DNA of 64,000 nt from Actinomycetospora succinea (GTDB taxonomy: Bacteria > Actinomycetota > Actinomycetes > Mycobacteriales > Pseudonocardiaceae), in assembly GCF_004363095.1 (NCBI RefSeq), contig NZ_SNYO01000004.1:248001-312000 (forward strand), read 5' to 3'. The notes under the pieces are model-generated. The model did not search any database, was not told where the DNA came from, and saw only the letters and a list, made by a program, of their open reading frames with translations. The position numbers and the translations under genes were made by a program. This document shows, one piece after another, positions 49,501 to 57,606 of the stretch. Each line of letters opens with the position of its first letter. The first letter of the stretch is position 1.

Positions 49501-49875
49501 CGCCTTCAGCCGCCGGCGCGCCAGCGGCACCACGACCTTCGGCAGCCGCGGTCCCGCCAGCGCCCCGGCGCGCAGCAGCGCCGCGTCGCGGCGGCCGATG
49601 AACGCCGGCAGCGGCGAGCGGCGCCCCGCGAGCCGGGCCAGCTCGCGGGCGGCGACGTCGTCGTCGGCGGGCCGCGCGACGCGGTCGACGAAGCGCAGCG
49701 TGAAGTCGATGCCGGCCGGGTCGTGCATCAGCGCGGCGAGCTGCGCCGACGGTCCCTCCGCCGCGCCGGTCGACCCGGCCCGGGCCCACTGGTCGGCGCG
49801 GATCACCGCGCGCTCGACGAGGTCGTCGGGGATCCCGCCGGCCTCGAGCACGGTGGGCACGAGCTGCTCGGTCAT
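46531..49875 (-). CDS. putA: Bifunctional proline dehydrogenase / glutamate-semialdehyde dehydrogenase
   Basis: An 1114-residue fused enzyme oxidising proline to glutamate. The N-terminal PRODH barrel includes FRLNLNLLGEAVLGEDEADRR, VSVKASSV, VNLDMEEYKDLDLTV and VRLVKGANLAMEQ, ending near residue 440 with the family motif RRLEENASPENYLYALF. The ALDH domain has TPPWNFPIAIPLGG, the base Glu in LVAETSGKNALV and the catalytic Cys in GHAGQKCSAASLA. There is no N-terminal DNA-binding domain, so it is not self-regulating. The linker at about residues 478-490 (GPAPLRSVSRS) is encoded by a copy of the dispersed repeat R2. Confidence 0.93.
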   Translation of the reverse strand: MTEQLVPTVLEAGGIPDDLVERAVIRADQWARAGSTGAAEGPSAQLAALMHDPAGIDFTLRFVDRVARPADDDVAARELARLAGRRSPLPAFIGRRDAALLRAGALAGPRLPKVVVPLARRRLKAMVGHLIVDADGRALSRRLAEARQEGFRLNLNLLGEAVLGEDEADRRLARTMDLLRRDDVDYVSVKASSVASQLVPWDLEGSRDRLVERLTPLFELARDTGSFVNLDMEEYKDLDLTVAVFVALLDRPGFADLPAGIVLQAYLPDALGALTELAAFARRRVAAGGAPIKVRLVKGANLAMEQVDAALHDWPQAPYTTKAEVDANYVRLLDRAIGGDLVDALRLGVASHHLHHVALAVELAAARGAERQIDVEMLQGMAPAQARVVARDISERMVLYTPVVHSGDFDAAVSYLVRRLEENASPENYLYALFSDAGPASYTDRFRASVRDRDAVRATPRRTQDRADETPSLPESDGPAPLRSVSRSFRNEPDTDPSLAANRAWALKAVTTAAPRVHEPELTDPAAVDAVVDRAAASSWGDRSPADRAAVLRGAATALAAARGDLLTVMVGEAGKTIAEADPEISEAVDFAAYYADRALELEGAPFTPDRVVVVTPPWNFPIAIPLGGCVAALAAGASVVIKPAPQVRACAEVGVAALHRGGIPADALQLVHTDEGSAGRRLVTHPAVDHVVLTGASQTAALFRSWRPDLRLVAETSGKNALVITPSADPDLAVADLVRSAFGHAGQKCSAASLAILVGSMRSTDTAAGARFHRQLADAVRTLRVGHGSDPSTTMGPLIGPPDEKLERALTRLDAGERWLVAPRRLGEALWTPGVKEPVAPGSWFHLTECFGPVLGLMHAADLDEAIALQNATGYGLTGGLHALDQDEIAHWTERVEVGNAYVNRHITGAIVQRQSFGGWKGSVVGPGAKPGGPNYVAQFGTWHDGPLDRLPSAPLDPAVAALLASAAPRLDPEDLAWLRAAAGSDAAAWRDEFSVEHDPTGLRAEANIFRYRPLPALRLVVAPDAPEREVLRVRLAAACAGVPVAEDSGSPEPGERLRVVGTPPDDLRREAAATGASLVDAPVVADGRREMLTVLREQAVSVTRHRFGHVEA
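48418..48450 (+). repeat. Dispersed purine-rich repeat R2, copy 2, inside putA
   Basis: GGAGCGCAGCGGAGC is identical to the core of copy 1 and is flanked by ACCAT on the right. On the coding strand of putA it is translated in frame as part of the linker between the two enzyme domains. Confidence 0.65.
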
Positions 49876-49909
49876 GGCTCCATGGTGGCCCTCGCGAGCC
49901 CCTCGTGCG

Positions 49910-50749
49910 TCAGGTCCGCGTGCGCAGCGCCCACACCGCGAGCGGCCCGAACACCGCGGCGAACGCGACGCCCCACAGCAGCGTCGCGATCGCGTTGGCC
50001 GCGACCGGCCCGCCGACCAGCAGGCCGCGCAGCGCGTCGGCCATCCGCGTCACCGGGTTGATCGACACCCAGGCCTGCAGCCAGCCGGGCATCGTCTCGG
50101 TGGGCGCGAAGGCGTTGCTCGCGAACGTCAGCGGGAAGAGCACCGTGAACCCGTAGATCTGTACCTTCTCCGGGTCGCGCGCGAGCACCCCGAGCAGCAC
50201 CGACGTCCACGAGAACGCCAGCGTGAACGCCACCAGCAGGCCGAACGCGGCGAGCACCGCGACCGGGCTCGTCGTGATGCGGAAGCCCAGCAGCACGCCG
50301 ACCGCGAGCAGCACGACCAGCGACCAGAGCTGGCGCAGGACGTCGCCGAGGATCCGGCCCGACAGCGGCGCGGAGCGGGCGATGGGCAGGCTGCGGAACC
50401 GGTCGAACGTGCCCTTCTGCAGGTCGGTCGCGAGCCCGGTCGCCGTGTAGATCGTGAGGAACAGCGCGTTCTGCGCGATGAGCCCGCCCAGGGAGAACTG
50501 CAGGTACGCGTCGGTCGACCCGCCGATCGCGCCGCCGAACACGAACGTGAACAGCAGCACGAACATGATCGGCTGGATGGACAGGTCGAGCAGCTCGGAG
50601 GGGTTGTGCTTGATCTGGACGATGCTGCGCCAGGCCATCGTCAGCGACTGGCTCGCCCACTGGGTGGGCGAGACGCGTCGCGACGGCGCCGGGACTCCCG
50701 GATCGGTGGTGACGGCGGGCCGCGCGGGGGCCGTGCGGTCGAGGGTCAC
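49910..50749 (-). CDS. ABC-2 type transporter permease (DrrB-like)
   Basis: A 279-residue membrane protein with six hydrophobic helices. The N-terminal TMAWRSIVQIKHNPSELLDLSIQPIMFVLLFTFVFGGAI and the ABC-2 signature DLQKGTFDRFRSLPIARSAPLSGRILGD are typical of DrrB-type daunorubicin-resistance permeases, as is FAPTETMPGWLQAWVSINPVTRMADALR near the end. GTG 50749 overlaps the ATPase stop by 4 bp. It probably exports a hydrophobic drug or lipid with its partner. It lies 35 bp before the putA start. Confidence 0.92.
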   Translation of the reverse strand: MTLDRTAPARPAVTTDPGVPAPSRRVSPTQWASQSLTMAWRSIVQIKHNPSELLDLSIQPIMFVLLFTFVFGGAIGGSTDAYLQFSLGGLIAQNALFLTIYTATGLATDLQKGTFDRFRSLPIARSAPLSGRILGDVLRQLWSLVVLLAVGVLLGFRITTSPVAVLAAFGLLVAFTLAFSWTSVLLGVLARDPEKVQIYGFTVLFPLTFASNAFAPTETMPGWLQAWVSINPVTRMADALRGLLVGGPVAANAIATLLWGVAFAAVFGPLAVWALRTRT

Positions 50750-51714
50750 GCGCTCTCCTGGAGGTCGTCGGTGGGGTCGGCCTCGATCGCGCGGTGCCCG
50801 GTGAGCGCGAGGAAGACCTCGTCGAGGGTGGCGCGCCGCAGCGTCAGCTCGGCGAGGCTGACCCCGACGTCGTCGAGCCGGCGGACCACCGCCGGCATGA
50901 GCGCGTCGTCGGCCGCGGGCACCGAGACGGTGCCCTGCTCGACGGTCGGCTCCGCGCCCGCCAGCTCGGCGGCCACGGCGCGCACCGCCTCGAGCTGCTC
51001 GGGCTGCGTCGGGCGCATCTGCAGCACCGCGGCGCCGGCGCGGGACTTGAGGTCGAGCGGCGTGCCCCGCGCGACGACCGTGCCGCGGTCGATGACGACG
51101 ATGTCGTCGGCGAGCTGGTCGGCCTCCTCGAGGTACTGCGTGGTGAGCAGCACGGTGACGCCGTCGTCGGTGAGCCCGCGGACCATGTCCCAGAGCTCGT
51201 TGCGGCTCGCCGGGTCGAGCCCCGTGGTGGGCTCGTCGAGGAAGAGGATGCGCGGGCGCCCGACCAGCGACGCCGCGAGGTCCAGCCGGCGGCGCATGCC
51301 CCCGGAGTAGGTGCGCGCGGCGCGGCCCGCGGCGTCGGTGAGCCCGAACTGGGCCAGCAGCTCGGCGGCGCGCATCTTCGCCGCGGCCCGGCGCTGGCCG
51401 AGCAGGCGCGCGATGAGGACGAGGTTCTCGGTGCCGGTGAGCGCCTCGTCGACCCCGGCGTACTGGCCGGTGAGCCCGATCAGCGTGCGCACCCGGTGGG
51501 GCTCGGTGACGACGTCGAACCCGCCGACCAGCCCCCGGCCCTCGTCCGGCGCGAGCAGGGTGGCGAGGACCCGCGTCGCCGTGGTCTTGCCGGCGCCGTT
51601 GGGCCCGAGCACGCCGAGGACCGTGCCCTCGGTGGCGGAGAAGCTGGCGCCCGCGAGCGCCGTGGTGGCGCCGAAGCGCTTGACGAGACCGTCGGCCTCG
51701 ATGGCAGGTGGCAC
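50746..51714 (-). CDS. ABC transporter ATP-binding protein (DrrA-like)
   Basis: A 322-residue ATPase: Walker A GPNGAGKTT, Q-loop LTGQYAGVDEALTG, signature YSGGMRRRLDLAASLVG, Walker B ILFLDEPTTGLDP and the H-loop position occupied by Gln (LLTTQYLEEADQLADD), all usual for DrrA proteins, plus the ~80-residue DrrA C-terminal domain ending ATLDEVFLALTG. GTG 51714 stands 6 nt after CATGTT on the minus strand (possible leaderless start). It is divergent from uvrD2. Confidence 0.93.
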   Translation of the reverse strand: MPPAIEADGLVKRFGATTALAGASFSATEGTVLGVLGPNGAGKTTATRVLATLLAPDEGRGLVGGFDVVTEPHRVRTLIGLTGQYAGVDEALTGTENLVLIARLLGQRRAAAKMRAAELLAQFGLTDAAGRAARTYSGGMRRRLDLAASLVGRPRILFLDEPTTGLDPASRNELWDMVRGLTDDGVTVLLTTQYLEEADQLADDIVVIDRGTVVARGTPLDLKSRAGAAVLQMRPTQPEQLEAVRAVAAELAGAEPTVEQGTVSVPAADDALMPAVVRRLDDVGVSLAELTLRRATLDEVFLALTGHRAIEADPTDDLQESA

Positions 51715-51805
51715 CCCACCAACATGGCACGGGGTCCGACAGCGGTCATGAAGTTTTCGGACCGTCCCGCCCGTGGCTGTCGGCGCGGGTTGAGAACATG
51801 GGTCC

Positions 51806-53920
51806 GTGGGTGCCAGCGGCGGGGACAGCGCGACATCAGGGCTCGATCCCGAGCAGTCCCAGGCGGTCCTCGCTCCCCGTGGCCCGGTCTGCGTCCTCGC
51901 GGGTGCGGGCACCGGCAAGACCCGCACGATCACGCGCCGCATCGCCCACCTCGTCTCCGCCGGTCACGTCCAGTCCGGCCAGGTCCTCGCCGTGACGTTC
52001 ACCGCGCGCGCGGCGGGGGAGATGCGCACGCGGCTGCGGGACCTCGGCGTCGGCGGCGGGCCCGGGCAGCCGCCGGTGCAGGCGCGCACGTTCCACGCCG
52101 CGGCCCTGCGCCAGCTGCGCTACTTCTGGCCGCGGGTGGTCGGCGGGGCGCCGTGGGAGGTGCTCGAGGGCAAGCTGCGCCTCGTCGGGCAGGCTGCCCA
52201 GCGCGCCGGGGCGCCGACCACGCGGGAGTCGTTGCGCGACCTCGCGAGCGAGATCGAGTGGGCGAAGGCGTCGCTCGTCCCGGCGTCGGACTACGCGGCC
52301 GCGGCGGGCAAGGCCGCCCGGGACGTCCCCGCGCCGGTCGAGCAGATCACCGCGGTGTACGAGACCTACGAGGCGCTCAAGAACCGCGCGGAGATGCTCG
52401 ACTTCGACGACCTCCTGCTGCACACCGCGGCGGCGCTCGAGGAGCACCCCGAGGTCGCGCACGAGTTCCACGAGCGCTACCGCTGCTTCGTCGTCGACGA
52501 GTTCCAGGACGTCACCCCGGCCCAGCACCGCCTGCTGCGGGCCTGGACGGGCGGGCGCGACGACCTCACCGTCGTCGGCGACGCCAACCAGACGATCTAT
52601 TCGTTCGCCGGCGCCAGCCCGTCGTACCTGCTCGACTTCCCGCGCGTGTTCCCCGAGGCCACCGTCGTGCGCCTGGTGCGCGACTACCGCTCCACGCCGC
52701 AGGTCGTCTCGGCCGCCAACACGGTGATCGGCGCGGCCCGCGGGCGTGCCGCCGGGTCGCGGCTGCGCCTCGAGGGCCAGCGCCCGCCCGGCCCGGACCC
52801 CGACTTCGCCGAGCACGACGACGAGCCCGCCGAGGCCACGGCCGTGGCGACGGCGATCCGCGAGCTGGTCGACGACGGCGTGCCGCCCGCCGAGATCGCG
52901 GTGCTCTACCGCGTCAACGCGCAGTCGGAGGTCTACGAGACCGCGCTCGGCGACGCCGGCATCGCCTACCAGGTGCGCGGCGGCGAGCGCTTCTTCCAGC
53001 GCACCGAGGTCCGCAACGCCGTCGCCGCCCTGCGCACCGCGGCCACCCGCGCGCCCGAGGACGCGCGCGGCGAGGGGATGGTCACGCTGGTGCGGGCGGT
53101 GCTGGGCGAGCAGGGGCTGACCGACGCCCCGCCGGCCGGCGCCGCGGGGCAGGGGGCCGCGCGCCAGCGGTGGGAGTCGCTGCGGGCGCTGGCCGAGCTC
53201 GCCGAGGAGCTCGTCGCCGCCGTCCCCGACGCCGACCTCGCCGCGTTCCTCGCCGAGCTGCAGACCCGCGCGCAGGCCCAGCACCCGCCGACCGTCCAGG
53301 GCGTCACGCTCTCGTCGCTGCACGCCGCGAAGGGCCTCGAGTGGGACGCGGTGTTCCTCGTCGGCCTCACCGACGGCACGCTGCCCATCCAGCACGCCGA
53401 CGGCGACGACGACGCGATCGAGGAGGAGCGGCGCCTGTTCTACGTCGGCGTCACCCGCGCGCGCGTGCACCTGCGGCTGTCGTGGGCGCTGTCGCGCAGC
53501 GCGGGCGGGCGCCGTTCCCGGCGCCGCAGCCGCTTCCTCTACGGCCTCGTCCCCGACGAGCACCCCGCCGCCCGCCAGCCGACCGGCCGCGACAACGGCT
53601 CGTCCCGCGGAAAGCCGGTGTGCCGGGTGTGCGGGAAGCCGCTCGCCGACCCGGGGTCGGCGAAGCTGGGCCGCTGCAGCACCCACCCGTCCGACATCGA
53701 CGAGTCGCTGCTCGAGGCGCTCAAGGCGTGGCGCTCGGCGGAGGCCAAGTCGCGCTCGGTGCCGGCGTACGTCGTGTTCACCGACGCGACCCTCATCGCC
53801 CTCGCCGAGCAGCGCCCGCACGACCCCTCGGGCCTCGTCGCGATCCCGGGCATCGGGTCGTCGAAGCTCGAACGCTACGGCGACGACGTCCTGTCCCTGG
53901 TGCGCGAGCACGCGTCGTAG
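51806..53920 (+). CDS. uvrD2: UvrD2 ATP-dependent DNA helicase
   Basis: A 704-residue SF1A helicase of the mycobacterial UvrD2 type. Motor motifs: [93 protein letters not shown]. After the motor comes a zinc-type motif ([22 protein letters not shown]), of which three Cys and a His are visible where mycobacterial UvrD2 has four Cys, then an HRDC domain ([37 protein letters not shown]...[17 protein letters not shown]). GTG 51806 follows GAACAT by 6 nt. It lies directly upstream of the whiB7 locus, as in mycobacteria. Confidence 0.94.
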   Translation: MGASGGDSATSGLDPEQSQAVLAPRGPVCVLAGAGTGKTRTITRRIAHLVSAGHVQSGQVLAVTFTARAAGEMRTRLRDLGVGGGPGQPPVQARTFHAAALRQLRYFWPRVVGGAPWEVLEGKLRLVGQAAQRAGAPTTRESLRDLASEIEWAKASLVPASDYAAAAGKAARDVPAPVEQITAVYETYEALKNRAEMLDFDDLLLHTAAALEEHPEVAHEFHERYRCFVVDEFQDVTPAQHRLLRAWTGGRDDLTVVGDANQTIYSFAGASPSYLLDFPRVFPEATVVRLVRDYRSTPQVVSAANTVIGAARGRAAGSRLRLEGQRPPGPDPDFAEHDDEPAEATAVATAIRELVDDGVPPAEIAVLYRVNAQSEVYETALGDAGIAYQVRGGERFFQRTEVRNAVAALRTAATRAPEDARGEGMVTLVRAVLGEQGLTDAPPAGAAGQGAARQRWESLRALAELAEELVAAVPDADLAAFLAELQTRAQAQHPPTVQGVTLSSLHAAKGLEWDAVFLVGLTDGTLPIQHADGDDDAIEEERRLFYVGVTRARVHLRLSWALSRSAGGRRSRRRSRFLYGLVPDEHPAARQPTGRDNGSSRGKPVCRVCGKPLADPGSAKLGRCSTHPSDIDESLLEALKAWRSAEAKSRSVPAYVVFTDATLIALAEQRPHDPSGLVAIPGIGSSKLERYGDDVLSLVREHAS

Positions 53921-53935
53921 GACGGCCGCGCCCCG

Positions 53936-54106
53936 GATGATCAGGGGCGTCGTGGTGCACCTCGGGGGCGCGCGGAGGTACGTGGCGACGCCCGTGATCA
54001 TCCCGGACCTCGGCCCACGCTCGGAGGCCCGGCACCCGCACCGTGATCAGGAGCGTCGTGGTGCACCTCGAGCGCGCGCGGAGGTACGTGGCGACGCCCG
54101 TGATCA
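53936..54106 (+). repeat. Tandem pair of 63-bp hairpin repeats between uvrD2 and whiB7
   Basis: Copies at 53938-54000 and 54044-54106 are about 94% identical, 106 bp start to start. Each begins TGATCAGGGGCGTCG (copy 2: TGATCAGGAGCGTCG) and ends CGACGCCCGTGATCA, a 15-bp inverted repeat with one or two mismatches. A further inner ACCTC/GAGGT stem surrounds an 11-nt loop. Copy 1's stem extends outward (GGATGATCA/TGATCATCC). No open frame or T tract. Confidence 0.85.
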
Positions 54107-54159
54107 CCACGCCCGGCGCTCGTCCGTGTCCGAAGCAAAGATCTTCGAAGAACTTCCCG

Positions 54160-54196
54160 AAAATGCGTTGCCCGGGTTGCGGGGCCGCCCTACGGT
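54160..54196 (+). promoter_or_regulatory. whiB7 promoter with WhiB7-type AT-rich box
   Basis: AAAAT (54160-54164), 3 bp, -35 TTGCCC (54168-54173), 17 bp, -10 TACGGT (54191-54196). WhiB7-activated promoters in mycobacteria carry an AT-rich element 3 bp upstream of the -35 that the AT-hook contacts, so this fits autoactivation. Transcription should start near 54203, giving a leader of about 415 nt. Confidence 0.65.
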
Positions 54197-54274
54197 CGAT
54201 CACACACCGGCGCACGAGGCTGCCGGTCGGGCGGCTCGCCGCCGCGTGGTGACCCAGGAAGGGGGCTCGTGACG

Positions 54275-54478
54275 ATGGACATCGTGACTCTCGCGGGCAC
54301 CGGTCGCCACGTCGCGAGCTGGCGCTCCGTCACGGGCACGGCGTCGTTGAACGACGCCGTCGTCGCGTGCGAGCCGCAGGGGATGCCGAAGACGCAGCGC
54401 CCCCGCAATCGCCAGCGCGATCTGAACCCGACCTTCGTCCCGCAGCGACCGTCCGCAGCCTCGCGGTGGAGAGCCTGA
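54275..54478 (+). CDS. Candidate upstream ORF in the whiB7 leader
   Basis: A 67-codon frame (MDIVTLAGTGRHVASWRSV..., Arg-rich end) preceded by AGGAAGGGGG (54256-54265); GTG 54269 is an alternative start. It stops 28 nt before the attenuator stem, a position from which a stalled ribosome could change leader folding. Regulatory uORFs are known in whiB7 leaders of mycobacteria. Whether this peptide is translated is inference; the sequence has no recognised domain. Confidence 0.4.
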   Translation: MDIVTLAGTGRHVASWRSVTGTASLNDAVVACEPQGMPKTQRPRNRQRDLNPTFVPQRPSAASRWRA

Positions 54479-54506
54479 GCCCAGGACCCCACCGACACGA
54501 CCCACG

Positions 54507-54552
54507 AGGCCGCGGACCCGCATCCAGGGACCGCGGCCTTCGTCGTCTCTCA
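54507..54552 (+). terminator. Attenuator hairpin in the whiB7 leader
   Basis: AGGCCGCGG (54507-54515) pairs with CCGCGGCCT (54531-54539), a 9-bp perfect stem, followed by the T-rich TTCGTCGTCTCT. It lies about 70 nt before the whiB7 start, in the place expected for the premature terminator that ribosome-targeting antibiotics relieve. Confidence 0.7.
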
Positions 54553-54619
54553 CGACACGAGACATGACACGAGACCTCGCGGTCCCGGCCCACGCCGACC
54601 CGCCCACCGGAGGTAGACC

Positions 54620-54991
54620 GTGTCCCCCGCCGGACTCGCTGTTCGCCCGACCGCCCCCGAGACCGGACCCGAGACCCCTGACATCGACCTGTTCGACGCC
54701 CTGACCATCGTCGACGACCTCCCGTGCCGGATCTCCGGTGAGGACCTCTGGTTCTCCGACCAGCCCGCGGACCTCGAGCGGGCGAAGGCCCTCTGCGGGG
54801 ACTGCCCCATCCGGCGCACCTGCCTGGCCGGTGCGATGGAGCGGCGGGAGTACTGCGGCGTGTGGGGCGGCGAGATCTTCGACCGGGGCGCCGTCATCGC
54901 CCGGAAGCGGCCCCGGGGCCGGCCCTCCAAGGCCGACCTCGCCCGCGACGCGGAGCTCGCGGCGGCCCGGACCGCCGCCGGGGTCGCCTGA
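54620..54991 (+). CDS. whiB7: WhiB7 redox-sensitive transcriptional regulator
   Basis: A 123-residue WhiB protein. The [4Fe-4S] ligands are Cys in DDLPCRIS and the CX2CX5C of LCGDCPIRRTC, followed by CGVWGGEIFDRG, the WhiB turn that contacts the principal sigma factor. The basic AT-hook KRPRGRPSK follows, the mark of WhiB7. It activates intrinsic antibiotic resistance genes, including itself. GTG 54620 has a perfect GGAGGT 5 nt upstream. The long leader with uORF and attenuator supports the identity. Confidence 0.95.
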   Translation: MSPAGLAVRPTAPETGPETPDIDLFDALTIVDDLPCRISGEDLWFSDQPADLERAKALCGDCPIRRTCLAGAMERREYCGVWGGEIFDRGAVIARKRPRGRPSKADLARDAELAAARTAAGVA

Positions 54992-55016
54992 GGAGACCCG
55001 GCACGCCGGGTCGGTG

Positions 55017-55140
55017 GGGTGAGCGAGGGTCACCCTCGCTGCGTCGGACGCAGCGGGGGAGTCCCTCGCTCACCCACCCCGAGGCCCCCTCGAGCAGGGG
55101 GAGAAGGGGGCCCGGCGCGCACCGGACGCGCGCCGGGCCC
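55017..55140. terminator. Stacked palindromes between convergent whiB7 and AarF genes
   Basis: GGGTGAGCGAGGG (55017-55029) pairs with CCCTCGCTCACCC (55063-55075). Inside its loop is GCTGCGTC-G-GACGCAGC (55038-55054). Separately, GGGCCCGGCGCGC (55108-55120) pairs perfectly with 55128-55140 over a 7-nt loop. This looks like a strong bidirectional terminator region; no gene is present. Confidence 0.65.
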
Positions 55141-55152
55141 CGGAGGGCGGCG

Positions 55153-56466
55153 TCAGGCCTGGAAGCCGGGCTGCCACTCCTCGAAGACGCCGCGGAGCGG
55201 GATCTCCGCGTCGAGCTGGCAGAGCACCGCCACCGATGCGAGCGTCACGCGGTGCACGAGCAGGTACTGCGGGGGCAGGTTCAGCCCGCGCCCGGTGGTG
55301 AACTCCGGCCGGCGCAGGTCGCCGAGCCGGTCCGCCTGCCCCCGCAGCCACGCGCGCGTGAAGTGGAACTTCTCGGTGCGCAGCGGGTCGGTCAGCGGCC
55401 CCAGGTAGGCGATCGCCTCCTCGGGCCCCATGTCCACGCCGGGCAGCACGAAGTTCAGCTCGCGCAGGAGCTCCAGGAGCTCGTCGGAGCGGTCTTCGAC
55501 CGCCAGCCGCAGCATGACTCCGAGCTCGCGCGGCAGGCCGTCGGGCAGGCGCGCGATCGCCCCGAAGTCGATCACGCACAGGCGCCCGTCGGGCAGGATC
55601 TGGAAGTTGCCCGGGTGCGGGTCGGCGTGCAGCAGCCCCACCCGCGCGGGCGACGAGAAGTGGAACTTCGAGAGCAGCAGCCCGACGCGGTCGCGCTCCT
55701 CGGGCTCGCCGGACCGGATGATCGCCGACAGCGGCGTGCCCGTGACCCACTCCGAGACCATCGCCTTGGGTGCCGACGCCACCACCCGCGGGACGACGAC
55801 GTCCGGGTCGCCCTCGTACGCCGCCGCGAACGCGCGCTGGGCGTCGGCCTCGTCGCGGTAGTCGAGCTCCTCGGCCATGCGGTCGCGCAGCTCGGAGAGC
55901 AGGGGCTTGATCTCCATGCCCGGCACGAGCGGCTGCACCATGCGGCTGAAGCGCTGCAGCTGGCGCAGGTCGGCCATCACGGCCTCCTGGGCGCCGGGGT
56001 ACTGCACCTTGACGGCCACGTCGCGCCCGTCGTGCCACACCGCGCGGTGCACCTGCCCGATGCTCGCCGCGGCGGCCGGGGTGTCGTCGAACTCGAGGAA
56101 CCGGTCGCGCCAGCCACGCCCGAACTGCTCGGCGAGGACGCGGTGGGTGCGGGCGGCCGGCATCGGCGGCGCGGCGGTCTGCAGGCGGGTGAGCGCCTCG
56201 CGGTAGGGCTCGGCGAGCTCGTCGGGCACCGCCGCCTCGAACACGGAGAGGGCCTGGCCGAACTTCATCGCGCCGCCCTTGAGCTCCCCGAGCACGGCGA
56301 AGAGCTGCTCGGCACCACGGCGGGCGACGTCGGCGGAGATCTGACCCTGGTCGCCCCCGGCGAGCCGGCGGCCCCAGCCCGCTGCCGTGCGGGACGCGAA
56401 GCCCAGCGGCAGGGAGGCCAGCCGTGCCGACCGCTGGACTGACCGGCGGGGGATGTCATCGGTCAC
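55153..56466 (-). CDS. ABC1/AarF/UbiB family atypical kinase
   Basis: A 437-residue protein-kinase-like ATPase. The UbiB-specific KxGQ motif is KGGAMKFGQALS, the Ala-rich nucleotide loop is DTPAAAASIGQVHRA, the catalytic Lys is in VAVKVQYPG, and the later motifs are LLHADPHPGNFQ and LCVIDFGAIARL. The family supports ubiquinone or menaquinone lipid biosynthesis in other organisms; in actinobacteria its role is not settled. GTG 56466 follows GAGAAT by exactly 7 nt on the minus strand. It corresponds in position to Rv3197. Confidence 0.93.
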   Translation of the reverse strand: MTDDIPRRSVQRSARLASLPLGFASRTAAGWGRRLAGGDQGQISADVARRGAEQLFAVLGELKGGAMKFGQALSVFEAAVPDELAEPYREALTRLQTAAPPMPAARTHRVLAEQFGRGWRDRFLEFDDTPAAAASIGQVHRAVWHDGRDVAVKVQYPGAQEAVMADLRQLQRFSRMVQPLVPGMEIKPLLSELRDRMAEELDYRDEADAQRAFAAAYEGDPDVVVPRVVASAPKAMVSEWVTGTPLSAIIRSGEPEERDRVGLLLSKFHFSSPARVGLLHADPHPGNFQILPDGRLCVIDFGAIARLPDGLPRELGVMLRLAVEDRSDELLELLRELNFVLPGVDMGPEEAIAYLGPLTDPLRTEKFHFTRAWLRGQADRLGDLRRPEFTTGRGLNLPPQYLLVHRVTLASVAVLCQLDAEIPLRGVFEEWQPGFQA

Positions 56467-56509
56467 GGCACCGATTCTCCCCCGTGCCGAGCGTGACGGC
56501 GCGATCAGG

Positions 56510-57553
56510 TCAGGCTGCTCCGGCCGTCGTGGGGCCCGGCGTTCCCGTGACCAGGAGGGTCGCGGCCGGGGTGACCTCGACCCCACCCGTCGCCCGCGCC
56601 CGCCGCCCGGCGAGGCCCGCACAGCCGCACTCCGGGTGGCGCCGGACGGGCCGGACCCGGCGGACGCCGTCGGGCGCGAGCGTGAGCACGGCGCCCCGGG
56701 AGGCGGGCGGGCCGTCGTCGAGGAACCCGAGGACCTCGCCGACCGCGAGTGCGGCCGTCGACGCCGCGAGCGCCACCGGCGCGGGGTCGCGCCGCCCGAC
56801 CAGCTCGGCCGCCACCCGGGGCCACGCGTCGTCGGCGTCGGCGCGCCCGAGGTCGTCGCAGCGCAGGCACGGCGTCGCACCCGGCACCACGAGCGGCCCG
56901 ACCGTCCCGGCGCCGTCCACGGCCGCGACGGGCAGGTGCGCGCGGCCGTCGAGGACGAGGCGCTGCGCGCTCAACGGGTCGGGCCGGGCGCCGTCGGCGA
57001 GCACCACCAGGTCGGCCCGCGCGGAGAGCCACCGCCGCGCCGCCGGCGGGCCGGGCGCCGACGCGCCGGCCCGGGCGACGGCCTCCTCGGCGGCCCGCTC
57101 GGCGGGCCGACCGACGTCGTCGGCGACCAGCCCGGTGCCCAGGTCGTCGCGCGACACCGTGCCCGCGGCCTCGACGAGCACCCGCCCGACCCCGGCGGTC
57201 GCGAGCAGGCACGCGACCGACACCGCGACCCGGCCGGCGCCCCGGACCACCACACGGCGCCCGAGTGGCGGGACCGCCGGGTCGGCGAGCAGCCCGGCGG
57301 CGTCGAGGTGGTCGAGCAGGGCGCGCGCCGCGCCGGGGGAGGCGCCTGCGGCCACGGCGTCGGCCAGCACCCGCGCGAGCGGCCGGGTGCCGTCGAGGGC
57401 CTCGACCATGCGCACGAGCGGGGGCGTCAGGCCGTCGACGACGAGCGCGTCGGACGGGCCGGCGCCGAACTGCAGGACGTCGGCGGACCGGTGCAGCGCG
57501 GGGAGGCGGAGACGGGGACGGGCGGGGAGGGGAACAGCGTCGGTGAGGAGCAC
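56510..57553 (-). CDS. ThiF/E1-like adenylyltransferase-fold protein
   Basis: A 347-residue protein. The N-terminal ~95 residues resemble the winged-helix peptide-binding region of cyclodehydratase-type E1 proteins (VDGLTPPLVRMVEALDGTRPLARVL). The rest is a Rossmann ThiF-like domain (GRRVVVRGAGRVAVSVACLLATAGVGRVLVEAA, VLADGARPD). A zinc-type pair is present (TPCLRCDDLGRADAD) with a late ECGC. The usual GxGGxG nucleotide loop reads GAGRVA and no catalytic Cys is obvious, so it may bind rather than adenylate. Corresponds in position to Rv3196. Divergent from the M48 gene with 53 bp between. Confidence 0.75.
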   Translation of the reverse strand: MLLTDAVPLPARPRLRLPALHRSADVLQFGAGPSDALVVDGLTPPLVRMVEALDGTRPLARVLADAVAAGASPGAARALLDHLDAAGLLADPAVPPLGRRVVVRGAGRVAVSVACLLATAGVGRVLVEAAGTVSRDDLGTGLVADDVGRPAERAAEEAVARAGASAPGPPAARRWLSARADLVVLADGARPDPLSAQRLVLDGRAHLPVAAVDGAGTVGPLVVPGATPCLRCDDLGRADADDAWPRVAAELVGRRDPAPVALAASTAALAVGEVLGFLDDGPPASRGAVLTLAPDGVRRVRPVRRHPECGCAGLAGRRARATGGVEVTPAATLLVTGTPGPTTAGAA

Positions 57554-57606
57554 ACCTGGTTCGACGCAGCGGAGGGCCTGTCGGATCCGCCTTCTACGCT
57601 CGGGAT

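Noticed and set aside
53936..54106. Tandem repeats as a small CRISPR array
   Set aside because: Only two units of 63 bp, each a full hairpin, with a single 43-bp spacer-like interval and no cas genes in the window.
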